DNA of 64,000 nucleotides from Stenogyne calaminthoides (lineage: Eukaryota > Streptophyta > Magnoliopsida > Lamiales > Lamiaceae). The first letter of the stretch is position 1, and every line of letters begins with the position of its first letter. The notes below the pieces were generated by a model, which was not told the DNA's origin, did not search any database, and saw only the letters and a program-made list of their open reading frames with translations. Shown piece by piece: positions 29,760-41,110 of this stretch. The DNA lies in NCBI GenBank assembly GCA_037126765.1, contig JBBCBC010000002.1:15407853-15471852 (forward strand), in the 5' to 3' direction. Position numbers and translations under genes: made by a program.

Positions 29760-31329
29760 TGTTAGTGTCCTAGAGACAATCCTATTGTAAGGACATATTA
29801 CTAAGATAATATTTAGTATTGGTTTAATATTATTGTTTATTTAATATTAAATATATGGCATTACACTTGTTTGAATATTATGTTTGGTTGTTTGCATTTA
29901 TTCTTATTTGTGTTCCCATAAGTCATTGATGTCATTGAGATTGTGAGGACTCAGATGACATAAGCATGACTCTCAAATAGCCCTGTTCAAGGATCATCAA
30001 GAATGAGATATTGATGATTCAACTGAGATTGGTGTGCGATCTGCATCATACTCTTAGAGAGTGTATTAAGATCTCACTTACTATGAGATACTAGGTATCT
30101 CATGATGGATGCACAGATACCTTAGAGGGTATTGGTATACCCATCCGTGAAACTGTTTGATGTAATTCCACAATATGTGTCTACGGGTGTCTCGGTTAGT
30201 GGGAGCGATGTGATACTCCTTTGACTTGAGGTCAATACGCATGACATGTGTACAGTGATGAACTTTGACCATGATCGACGCTTGCACCCTTCCATGGGTA
30301 GACATGGTTTGGATTGGGTTAATCACAAAATACATGTGCGTAGTAGTTGAGCCAAGAATAGGATTCATTCCTCAATGTGGATTTAGAGAGAATACTCATC
30401 TTCTCATCATTATATGATCTAAGTCATCAGCTGATGCACGTCAACTTGGACTTTGGGGCCACGTGTGACATAAGTGATCAATTAGTGATTAGAAATAATA
30501 TGATTAGGTTATTTGAATAGACACTTCATCATGTTCAAGATTTAATCAAGTGTTCGCGAATGAAAGGAAGTTATCGTAATAGCCCATGTTTCAGTTACAG
30601 GTAGTTGCACATTTCCTCACAACTTACCTCATATATTGAGAATGTCTAATTTATTGTCTATGGTTCAATTAAGACCGTTAGTTTGACTAATCGCTCGATA
30701 TATGAGGGCCTATGGGTCACACAAGTAATAGTTGTTTACTGATTATAGTTGGTTGATTAAATATTATATAGGATATTAATATTTAATTTATGGAGAATAT
30801 AATAATAAGTATATTTAGAATTAATTATTATTACTATTTAATTAAATTAAATTAGATTTAATTAAATAGGATTCCCAATAATAATATATGGAATATTATT
30901 ATAGGATTTGATATACATGGAAATCAAATTCATAGAGATTTATGTATAAGGGAATTAAATCTATGGGATTTAATTTACAAGATTATGGATTTTATTTCCT
31001 AATCAGGTTAGCTTAAGATTTAAGCTGGGTCTCCCCTATATATGTGAGTCCTTGAGAATTCATAATACAAGACTTCATATTTTCTCCATAAAATCTCTAA
31101 GTTAGAATTTTCCTAGCAAATTCATCTGGGGAATCAACCCTGGCAAATCCGTGCGAATTGGTAAATGACTGTTACGTGGATACTGTAGTTGAGAAATCCA
31201 TGTATGAATTGATGTAAGAATTTTGTTTTCGTTTACCCATTATTTAATTATGCAATCTGTGTTCGTTGTTCGTGAACTGTTTAATTGTGATGCATATATA
31301 TTACGTGTTTACGTGCCTCTATAATCCAA
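29760..31329 (+). repeat. 5' LTR of element F
   Basis: Starts TGTTAGTGTCCTAGAGAC and ends TGCCTCTATAATCCAA. Nearly collinear with 52128-53697. TATA-like CCTATATATGTGAG near 31034. The 95-codon ORF on the opposite strand (30081-30368) is present in both LTRs only because the LTRs are copies. Confidence 0.88.
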
Positions 31330-31332
31330 TAG

Positions 31333-31344
31333 TGGTATCAGAGC
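31333..31344 (+). other. Primer binding site of element F
   Basis: TGGTATCAGAGC, complementary to the 3' end of initiator tRNA-Met, three bases after the LTR. Confidence 0.85.
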
Positions 31345-33121
31345 TCCAAGCTCTTGATTTGATTGTGTAATTGATTTGGTTTTATGGAAAAGATTTTAAA
31401 AAAAAAAACTGGGGTGCGGCTGATCAGTTTGACCAAACCGCACCAATTGATGTTGCTTTTAGGTGTTTCTTGTGTTGTTATATGCCTATTTTGAATAAAA
31501 CCCCAATACCCCTCTTTTGATTTATCTGGTTGTCTCTCTCACTCGATTAGGATATTCTGGACAAACCCGTCGTTTCCACTCACCTTCGTCCTCCGACGTG
31601 TTCGCATCCAGAGTAGGGCACCACGATGTTGCTCGAGCTGGCGGCGCAACGCCGCGGCTCGCGACCCTCGTGGGATTTCGCGATGGGCGAAACCCAGCGG
31701 GTTAGACCCGTGGCGACGTGACCTGGTTTAGTGCGATTCATTTCGGCGTTGGTCGTGCCTCATCGTCCTAAGCAGTGACATCTTTATTTCATTGTCAATT
31801 CATTGATCACGCCCTTGGTTCGGTGCGATTCGCGGCAGAACGCCACTACATCACCTCTTCACTGCGTCTTCCGCCTCGTGCCGATTCGCGGGGTTGCATG
31901 CTATTTCATTTGCAAAATCCGCGATGTGCCACTGTGCCATTCTCGATCCACCTTCGTCGTCTCTGGTTTGACCATGAATGGTGTCGTAGGTCTCCCTTGC
32001 ACACGCTATGACTCGGCTGCAGCATCGAGTCGCCCGCGCGCGCCTAGCGATGGTGGCGACTCGCTTACACGTGTCGATTGCTATTGGTCCGATGCATATG
32101 TATATAGTATATGTATTTGTACAGTTTGATTTGGGATGATGCTCTTGAGATGTTTGATTTGGTTGGACTGATTCGAATAACTTGAGTAATCTATTGACTG
32201 TTTATGATTAAATTAGATTAAATCTGATAAACTGTTGATGGATTGTTGGTTTCGGTTGTCCTGATTGGAAGGTGGTTTTCGGGCTGTGATGAGAGAGTGG
32301 TTGTTTTGCAAATTAGATTTGAAGCAGGCCCCTCCGTGCAAAAATTTAGAAATTGCACTTGAGCCCTTGGTAAAATCAAAACTAAAAATGTGTTTTTAAA
32401 ATTAATAATGTTTAATTTTAAAATAAAATTAAAGATTGGACTTTTAATTAAAATTGATTGGATTAATTTATTTAATTTAGATAATAAGTTAAAGTTCATT
32501 GAATATAATTTAAAATTAGATTTTAAATTTTAATTCGATGGATTTTAATTATTATTAAATTCCACTTGGTTAACTTATTTTAATTCGTTACCGCATTTAT
32601 AGTTCGCATTATAACTGTTTGGGTAGGCGGCACCCAATAGTTGTCGGACCGTATTAATTATTTGGGTAGAAGGCACCCATATAAGTGTTAGTCCGTATGA
32701 AATCATGTTTGGGTAGGCAGCGCCCAATAATTGCTCAAATGTGATGTAGATTAACATGTTGGATCTCGATTAAGCAATTAATACCCCTCCTTAAAATGTT
32801 TCTCTCTAAAATATGATTTTCATTAAATTGAACGATGCCTTCCATCAAAATTAAAAGTAAACCAGAGATTTCGTTCCAACGAGTATTTAAGGCCCAAGTC
32901 TTTTGCTCAGATCTACATCTAACGGGACTTTTGTCGCCGCTTGATGGTTGTAAATCAACTTGACTTTGTTTCATCAGCCCAAGCATGGAAACGAAAGTCA
33001 AGGGGCATCCAATTGAACTAGGTTCAATCAACTAGGAATTGCATTTTTGCAATTGGTTTAGAACCTACCAGTTCTATTGTTGTAGTAATCAGCCCAAGCA
33101 GATATTGTAATAATAGGAATG
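31345..33121 (+). other. Leader of element F with GC-rich block
   Basis: An untranslated leader of about 1.8 kb, continued at 47673-47854 beyond C. 31540-32090 is strikingly GC- and CpG-rich (for example GGCGCAACGCCGCGGCTCGC) between AT-rich flanks, with only short ORFs. 32200-32580 is very AT-rich. The leader ends before gag with the pyrimidine-rich TTATATTATTTCTCTAG, eight bases upstream of the gag ATG. This could be a splice acceptor, so an intron is possible. Confidence 0.6.
32618..32740 (+). repeat. Three tandem hairpin units in the leader of F
   Basis: Units start TTTGGGTAGG or TTTGGGTAGA at 32618, 32661 and 32708. Each can fold: TTGGGT-loop-ACCCAA in the first, TGGGT-loop-ACCCA in the second, TTGGG-loop-CCCAA in the third, with loops of 7 to 9 bases rich in G. 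Confidence 0.75.
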
Positions 33122-33126
33122 CGGAT

Positions 33127-34707
33127 TGTTGGGAAATTTATAGTTTTGATGAAAGTTCCAAAAACACATGTAATAGGACCAGTCAGACCTGTTAGCTGAC
33201 TGATGTTTATATTACCTGCTATAGGAGATCAGTTGATAATGATTGTATAGAACAACTGATGAAATAGATAGGTCACATATTGAGGGGGAAACTCAATATG
33301 TATAGGTCAGATCTGAAGACTCAAAGGACAATTTGATATCAAAAAGGCGGAATGAAAGACAAGAACAGAAGATCAGATCAATCTGATCTAGTCGATATCT
33401 CAAACCAAGTCATAAAGCTCAAACTCGAGAATACTTGAAGATCGGATGACTTCCGGAAGATCGGACGGAAGACCTACATCGGCCGAGTCCGCTAGTTGAA
33501 GCTAAGTCAACCGCACCGAAGACTCCATCAGTAGATCGATCGGTTTTGATCGATCAAAGTCATTCACCAGTGAAAAACCGATGTTTCACCTAATCATACG
33601 CCTATGATCTCGAACAAGAAGAATGTCAACCTTAGTTGGAAGAACAAACACAAAAAAAAAGCGTCTGTTAACCAATAAGAACAAGACACGTATGATCGAA
33701 GCCGACAATTAAGGGATTTGATCTTTGCTCTCTCTAATGGATATAAAATACAAGTTCACGCTTTTCGGCCATGCCGTTCTCAAGACGCACATCATCAAGC
33801 CTGCAGTTCACCAAATATAGCCTGAAATTCAAATTGCTCTCCAACGGCTCTTTTGATTTCAAGGTCTATAAATATGGGATCACACTTCAGAGTGAAAACA
33901 CGGGGCTTATTTGAACAATCAAGAAGCTCAAGCTAATATCGATTTCCGCACAAGAACACGAACAAGAAGATTAATTTTTATTAAGTGTTCATCCCATAAA
34001 TTCTTAGCATAGAAATCTTTTTTCATCTAGTTGTTAGTCGCTTATTATACATGAAAAAGATTTCATAGTTGGAACCAAAACAATCTTACCCAAACCCCCA
34101 AGTTAGGTTAAGTTGTTTAGCAAGATTTCAGACTAGGGTTTCTAGTTCTGATCTCTGGGATCGGTTGAGTGTGAACTCCTTAAACATCTAGTTGGTGTAC
34201 TGTGTTGGACTTACACATAAAACAAAGTCCAGTTGGTTAAGTAGGTGCCCCCTTGTAATAGGGAAGAGTGGGACGTGGGACCCGGGTTTGTCCGAACCAC
34301 TATAAATCTTGTGTGCCTTTACCGCTTTGATTAACTGATTACACAATCGCACACAACCCTTAAAGCGCATACATATTCCAAGTTGAGATCAGTTAGCACC
34401 AAGCTTCTGATCTGATCAAACTTGACACTTCAGTCAACTGATTAAAAGATTAACTTGGAATCTGATTTATCAAAACTGGTTTTTCACACGGGTAAAACTT
34501 AAGCTTCCGCACACATCAGTTAAACTGATAGTTACCGAACTGATCTGCCTTCAGGCGATCAGTAAGTTGGTTATCAGCCCAAACTGATTCACTCACACTC
34601 TGATCAGGTTAACTGCCCTCACACCTGATTTGCACAAAAGTTTTCAGAAGTCTATTCACCCCTCCCCTCTAGACTTCTGCCCTCACAAAACCCGTTCGGG
34701 GCCTACA
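33127..34707 (+). repeat. 5' LTR of element C
   Basis: 1,581 bp, TGTTGGGAAATT to GGGGCCTACA. TATA box TCTATAAATATGGG at about 33866. From 34140 on it is nearly identical to the 3' LTR. Between about 33330 and 33990 it differs mostly where the 3' LTR has CAG or CTG. Confidence 0.93.
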
Positions 34708-34724
34708 AGTGTTATCGAAAGCGA
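34708..34724 (+). other. Degenerate primer binding site of element C
   Basis: AGTGTTATCGAAAGCG stands where element G of the same family has AGTGGTATCAGAGCAG (61939-61954). The tRNA-iMet complement is thus altered at GG and at CAG. Confidence 0.65.
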
Positions 34725-34848
34725 TTGGTTCTAATCGACCTAATCGACTTTGTGTATCATCAATTCTTGAGGAAGAATCTTTGTGGTCGACTGAACTGAT
34801 CTTGAAAAACCGTTTTTAAAACTCATTCATTTTCCAAAATCACTCAGC

Positions 34849-35634
34849 ATGGATAACACCTCAGGTATGTATCATGATCTGCCGAAGTTCTCAATCGATG
34901 AGTATGCAGATTGGGCCATATATATGTCCAACCATCTAGGTTCGATCAGTGGCAGAATGATGGAAGTCATCGAAAGAGGACCCATCATCATATATTACGA
35001 CAACCCTGCAGTTGGAGGAGATCCAGACTTTGCCCCGGGAAGTCTTGTGCGAAAAAGCCCAGCCTTGATGGATGCAGAGGAAAGAAAGTTGCACACTCTA
35101 GATACTATCGCAAGGCACATTATCATGAAAACAATAGATAAGGTCACCAAGGAAAAGATTAAGTATCTCAAATCTGCGAAAGCAATGTGGGATACTCTGG
35201 CTGAGATATGCGAGGGAAATGAACGGATAAAAGACAGTCGTCTGCAGGCCGAACTGGTAAAGTTCGAAAAATTAAAGATGCTACCTAACGAAACCATCAA
35301 CGAACTCGATGGAAGGATTACGATGTCAATAAACAAGCTTCGAGAACTTGGTAGAGAGATGTCTGATAAAGATATCAACTATAAAATTTTAAGGTCTCTC
35401 ACCAAGAAATGGGACATGAAGGTCACGGTAATCAAGGATTGCCAAGACATTTCAAAAATGAAGCCAAGTAGCTTGTTCTTGAGCCTTAAAGCTCACGAGT
35501 TCGATTTGATTGAAAGAGGACAAGCTGATGAAGATGAGGTGCCCGCTAAAGCCTCAACTTCAAAATCAGTTGTTTTTAAGGCAACCAGCAGCAGAACGAA
35601 GACCAACGAACCTATTGGGAATATAATGAGTTAG
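34849..35634 (+). CDS. gag of element C
   Basis: Open reading frame of 261 codons from ATG at 34849 (MDNTSGMYHDLPKFSIDEYA), with the same start as G (62078). It has the gag-polypeptide features of Copia elements (UBN2-like): DWAIYMSNHLGSIS, then AKAMWDTLAEICEGNERIKDS, LVKFEKLKMLPNETINELDG and ILRSLTKKWDMKVTVIKD. It stops at 35632-35634. In G the homologous frame goes on through an Arg/Asp/Ser-rich region into a CCHC knuckle. Here the same Arg-rich region (KYRRFYKDYQHSRGRDRR) is readable in another frame at 35690 onward, so the stop is a truncation. It should form the particle core. It is the cleanest gag in the window. Confidence 0.85.
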   Translation: MDNTSGMYHDLPKFSIDEYADWAIYMSNHLGSISGRMMEVIERGPIIIYYDNPAVGGDPDFAPGSLVRKSPALMDAEERKLHTLDTIARHIIMKTIDKVTKEKIKYLKSAKAMWDTLAEICEGNERIKDSRLQAELVKFEKLKMLPNETINELDGRITMSINKLRELGREMSDKDINYKILRSLTKKWDMKVTVIKDCQDISKMKPSSLFLSLKAHEFDLIERGQADEDEVPAKASTSKSVVFKATSSRTKTNEPIGNIMS

Positions 35635-37460
35635 GCAGAACAGATCGTTCTGCTTACCAGGAAGTTTGAGAAGTCGAACATCCAACTTGGTAAGTATCGA
35701 AGATTTTATAAGGACTATCAACATAGCCGAGGGAGAGATAGGAGATCAGCCAACAGATCTCCAGAAAGAACCAGATCTGATGATCGGAGGGATCACAGAG
35801 ATGAAAGGAAAAGAGATAATCAGACTGAGGAAGGAAGAGACAACCAATCAGACAGAAGAAGCTCAGACTACTATCGAAGGGAAGTCACCGATAGGTCATA
35901 CTACAGACGGAGTGATTCACCGAAGGAAAGGTTCGGTGGATCAAGGAGCGTGCTTCAATCATGGAGAAGCCAGTCACTATAGCGCAGATCGCCTGCACCG
36001 ACGCCAAGAGAAAGGGAAGAAAAGAGGAATGTAAGAGAGCAACGTTATAGGGACGTAAGAGCCATGGTTGCTGATACGTCAGGAATTGACGATTCCTATC
36101 TGCCCTCTGAGGACTCTGGATACTCCTCATAGAAGACTTCTACCGACAAGAAAATCTTTGTTGACTTCTATGAAAATGAAGATCCGATATTCTCTTCATT
36201 GACGATGATGAGATCTCGCTCGATGGCCGTGGAGGACCAATCTGAGGTAACCTCCAAACTCGCTTCAGACGCTTTCTACACCGCTATCATTAGCACACCC
36301 GCCGGGAGATTGACTCGCAGCTCTACTCGAGCAATTGCTTGAGGATCTCTCCAATGCAAGAGACACTTATGCTATAGTGGAAGTTTGAAAATGACAAGTC
36401 GAGAATTAGAAATAATCAGCTTGCTAAGGAGAATGATCTCAGTAAAGCCTCTGAACTTAAATCTGCTGAAACTGCTCAGAAGGCAACTGAGGAATGTAAC
36501 ATTCTAAAAGTTAAGGCTTCTGATCAGGAGAAGCAGATCAAAGATCAGCTGGATATTAACAAACAGCAAGCTGATGACTTCAAACTTCTTCAAGCAAAAT
36601 TTGATGAGCTATTCAGAATGCATGAAAGTTTGAAATCATCTGAGGATAATCTGCGTAAGAAAATAGAGGTTTTCACAAAATCATCTAAAACTGTTCAAGA
36701 CATGAACACCTATTTTCGAACAACGATTAATAAGAAGGGAATTGGCTATGAGAACCCTTCCACATCCTCAAAAGCCCCGGCTGATTCATCTCAAAAGGGT
36801 GTAATCTGACGAGTTTCTGACAAAGATACACCAAAAGCAAAACATGTATCTAATAAGGGAAAAAGACCGGTTGAGCAGGTAAGCCGGTGCCCAACCGAAG
36901 GGAACAGAAATGGACCCCAACTGGTAAAGCATCAGTCGAGGAATCAACTGAAGAACCCAGTTCTTCTGAAGAGACCTCAACCTGATCAACAGATCAGGAA
37001 TCAGAAAAGACAACCTGTAAAAAGGGAAGTCCAATCTGAGACCCAATCAAGGTCACCGCCTAATAAGCATGCTTCGTAAACCGCAAAAAAACCACCTATG
37101 CCAAAAAAGATATGAATCTTTTGATGGTAGCAAATCGTACCTACCCCTATAATCGAAATCCACAAGACCGAACCACACTGGATAAAAAGAAGACAAACAG
37201 AAAAGATAAATCCCAAGTCTTCTAAGTCATCCAAGGTTCACACTAATAATCATACAAATCGAAAGCATATAAAGAGACGTATGATTATGTTGATAGGTAT
37301 GGGAGACAAATCAGGCCTTCGATCTAACCGATCACAATAGAAGTGCTCGTTTGTATGGATCCCCAAAACTAATCCTAACCCCTCGGGACCCAATCCAAAA
37401 GGGTACCTAAAGCCCGATTTTGGTCTGCGAGGATCGCGTGGGCCCGCCAACAAAGGAGGT
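35635..37460 (+). pseudogene. gag tail and spacer of element C
   Basis: The continuation of gag, frameshifted. An Arg/Asp/Ser-rich stretch (35690-35880) comes first. A damaged zinc knuckle (ACFNHGEASHYSAD at 35945-35990) aligns with intact CFNCQKPGHYSIDC of G. Then come VADTSGIDDSYLPSEDSGYSS (36064-36126), an acidic part, and a helical stretch (36420-36790: NKQQADDFKLLQAKFDELFR, then HESLKSSEDNLRKKIEVFTK) that is also found in G at 63720-63850. From 36820 it is basic and disordered (ASHVPKQS-like) with multiple breaks. Confidence 0.7.
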
Positions 37461-40400
37461 GTGCAAGCAACTATCCGGTACATCGATAGTGGATGTTCAA
37501 GGCACATGATGGGGAAGCAAGCACCACCTCCTCGGCTCATACATAGAATGTAAAGGCCCGCGTGTACTCTTTTCAAATGATGATTACTTTGGTTATACCA
37601 AAGGGTTCGGAACCTTAGAGAATGATGATGTACAAGTAACTTGAGTCTCGTATGTCGAAGGTCTGAAGCACAACCTACTATCGGTTTCACAATTCTGCGA
37701 CAACGGATTCAGTGTTGAGTTCTCGAACGATCAATGCACTATCAAGAATCGAGCCACTCAATGATTTTGCTAATCGGTTCAAGAAAAGGGACGATCTACA
37801 CAACAGATTGGAACAATTTGCCCAAGAAATGCATGCTCGATTGTTAAGAGCTCCAAAAGTAGCGAGGTTGGCTCGCACAAAAAAGAATGAGCCATCCGAA
37901 CTTTAAAACTCTTAATAAGATAGCAAGGATGTCTCTAGTGGAAGGACTTCCGAATGAAGTATTTTTCAAAGGATCGCATATGTCTTTGCAGGTCGGAAGG
38001 GAAAACAGTCAAAGCTTCATTCAAGGGAATTCCCGACCCGGCATCCGCAGAGTATCGCAAATGCTTCATATGGATCTATTTGGACCCGATTACACCGGTC
38101 GATCTCAACGGACGCAAATACACTCGTAATCGTGGATGACTATTCCAAGTTTACGGGTTATATTCTTACATAAGAAGAATGAGACGACAACGAAGATACC
38201 CGAGCCGCTAAAAAGATTACAAAATGAGAAGGGTGTCGTAGTAAAAATCGATCGACGATAAAGGTATGCAAATTTCGAACTCCTTTATTCTCGATTTTTG
38301 CTCTAAGTTTGGTATATCAAAGATGAAACATCACCGCAAGGACGCCTTACAACAAAATGGAGAAGCAGAAGCGGAGGAACAGAACTCTCAAAGAAGTTGC
38401 GCGACGACGATGTTAAATGAACATGCTATACCAAGCCGTTTTCAAGGTATAATCAATCAACCGCATGCCATACTCGTAAGCAGATGTCTTCCGACTAAGG
38501 CTCACTAAAAACACCCTATGAACTGTGGAAGGACACGAAAACCTCGTGTCTCTTACTTCCATGTTTTTTTTGGGTGTAAGTGTTTCATACACAACAATGG
38601 GAAGAGTCGGGTTGAAAACCTTTGAGGCCAAGTCGGATGAGGGTATATTCTTAGGATATTCCTCATCTAGCAAGGCTTTCGGGGTTTACAATGCATTTAA
38701 CCCTACTTGTGGAAGAAACACCCCATGTAGTCTTTGATGAAGCTTAAATTCGAACAAGAGAAATCTGCCTCGAGAACAAGATGTACCGATCAACAAGTAC
38801 CGATGCTCGGAAAATGGATCACTAATGATCAAGGAAAAAGAATCGAAAAACCGTAATAAAGATACATTCCGGATCTAGCTGATTCACCGGATCATTCGGA
38901 TCCTAAGGTACTAAAAATGTCGGGTGAAGAAGTTCGATCTGGTGAGATAAGATCAATCGAACCATCCGGTTCGTGGGGAACATCTGAAGTTCCCACGAAC
39001 AGACATCAGCACATGATGAGTCCAACATCAGCTGAGACTTGTTCTTATCAAGTGGATCATAACTCTGCACCACTCCCAATAACTAGTAATGAAATTTTAT
39101 CAGAAACGGACGATGTTCTCCAAACCGACGCAAATCGTAGCGAAGGACTCGGATAACCGGTCATCCAACCGACCGGTAATCGGAGACCCATCTGATAAAG
39201 TTAAAACTAGACATCAGATTGGTGAAAGTGCCATGTATTGTTGTTATGTATCTATGAAGGAACCAACAACAATAGAGGAAGCTCTACAAGACGTAAGCTG
39301 GATTCTAGCTATGCGAGGGAGGAGCCGAACGATTCGATGTAAATCAAGTTTGGGAACTAGTGGGACGGACCAAGTCATCAAGACGTTATTGGCACGAAGT
39401 GGGTATTCAAGAACAAGAGAGATGAGAAAAACGTCATCACGTAAATAAGGCAAGACTTGTTGCTAAGGTGTATTCACAATCGGAAGGAATTGATTATGAT
39501 GAGACCTTTGCACCGATCCGCCGCTTAGAAGCCATTCGGTTTTTTTCGCATATGCTTCCCATAAGAGGGTTCTTTGTGTATCGATGGACGTAAAAGAGCG
39601 CTTTTCTTAAACGGGTACTAGTAGAGGAAGTTTATGTCGAACAACCTCCGTGCTTTGAAAAAGGGCAAACGGTGTGTACTGTCTAAGAAAAAGCTCTCTA
39701 TGGCTCAAAACAGGGCTCCTCGAGCTTGGTATGATACACTCTCTCGTTCTTGATCGAAAGTGGGTTCACTAAAGGAATAAAGGGATGTAACCTTATTCGA
39801 ATAGAAGATGGAAAAGATATTTCGATGGTTCAGATTTACGTGGGACGACATCATCTTTGGATCTCCCAACAAAAGTCTACGTGAAAGATTCAGCAAACTG
39901 ATGCAAGGGAAATTCGAGATGTCCATGATGGGACAGATGAATTACTTTTGGTCTTCAAGTAAAGCAAAGGACGAAGGGATATTCATCTCGCCAAAGCAAA
40001 GTACACTAGGAATTTATTTGGCTAAGTTTGGAGTTCAAAATTGTAAGGAAGCCAAAATTCCTATGATGATTTGGATTCAAGATGGATCCAAATGAGGATG
40101 GTCAGAAAACAAATCAGAAGGAATATAGGGCTCTCATTGGATCTCTACTATACCCGACCGCCAACAGACGGATATAACCTTTCGCAGATAGGTGTATGTG
40201 CGATTTCGTGCAAATCCAATGATAAGTCACCTAGAAGCATCTAAGCGGATTCTTAAGTATCGAAGGGACAAGAAACCTTGGTTTATTTTACCCATCGATG
40301 ATAATCTAGAGCTTAGTGGGTATTCCGATTCGATTATGGAGGTTGCAAGATTGACGAAAAATCCACCTCAGAACTTATCGGTTCTTAGGAAATAAACCGA

Positions 40401-40808
40401 TCTCATGGTTTTCAAAAAGCGGACATCGGTTGCAACATCTACTCTTGAAGAGAATATATGGTCAGTAGGGAAGTCGTTGTTCCCAAATCGCTTTCCGGCT
40501 TTGTCGCCGGTGAGGATTATAACATTGAAGCTAAGAATGTACCTATTTTTACGTGACGATAATAGTCTTTATTGCAATCACTCGTAATCTGTTCTACATA
40601 CAAGATGCAAGCATGTGGATGTCGGGCACCATTTTATAAGAGATCATGTTGAAAAGAAGAATATCATAATGGAAAAGATTCATCTCGATATCTCTGAAAG
40701 TCGATATTCTAACCAAGCCACTAACCGAGATCGATTCGAGAGAATAATATGCAATGAGCTAGGGCTTCGGATCTTGGAGAAAATGCACCTAAAATGTTTG
40801 ATGGAATG
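37461..40808 (+). pseudogene. Protease, integrase, RT and RNase H of element C
   Basis: All Copia pol domains are present in order but scattered over frames. The protease is at about 37463 (TIRYIDSGCSRHMMG). GLKHNLLSVSQFCDNGFSVE follows at 37650. GAG-pre-integrase and integrase come next (NFKTLNKIARMSLVEGLP; LHMDLFGP at 38062; ISNSFILDFCSKFGISKM at 38270). RT is at about 39250-39960 (PTTIEEALQDVSWI; GIDYDETFAPI in another frame). FTWDDIIFGSPNKSLRERFS at 39826-39885 takes the place of YVDDIIFGS, with the frame shifted inside the catalytic motif. RNase H is at about 40310-40700 (LSGYSDS, then TSVATST). Breaks are very frequent for an element with nearly identical LTRs. Many may be consensus errors (see findings). 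Confidence 0.72.
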
Positions 40809-41110
40809 ATCTCGTAACCAAATTAGTTAAGAAACTAATCGAGTTCAAGTGAAATCGGTTGAATTTGGTATCTCAATCGATCGTAAGATCGAGGAAAGGA
40901 ACGATATGAGAAGTCTCGATCGATTTAAAGTTTATCAGATTAAATGAACTAATCGTTTAAAGGATTATCTGATTAAATATGTTCAGTTATACTTTATAAG
41001 TCGATTAAGCTGAAATTCAACAAGATTCACAAGTGGAATTCACAAGATTAAAGCTTAAAATCGCATAAGGATACTGGTGAATTTTACACAACAATGAAAT
41101 AATGTAAATT
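40809..41110 (+). other. Spacer behind pol of element C
   Basis: No coding potential seen. It has repeated ATCGAT/GATCGA words and ends in ACACAACAATGAAATAATG next to the 3' end of the antisense module. Confidence 0.4.

Noticed and set aside
30081..30368. A 95-codon ORF on the opposite strand in the F LTR, with a similar one at 52449-52736
   Set aside because: The two ORFs are the same position in the two LTRs of one element, so their similarity reflects LTR duplication and not selection. No known motif.
31540..32090. GC-rich leader block as rDNA or an organelle insertion
   Set aside because: I could not match it to any conserved rRNA or plastid stretch that I know; only the composition is unusual.
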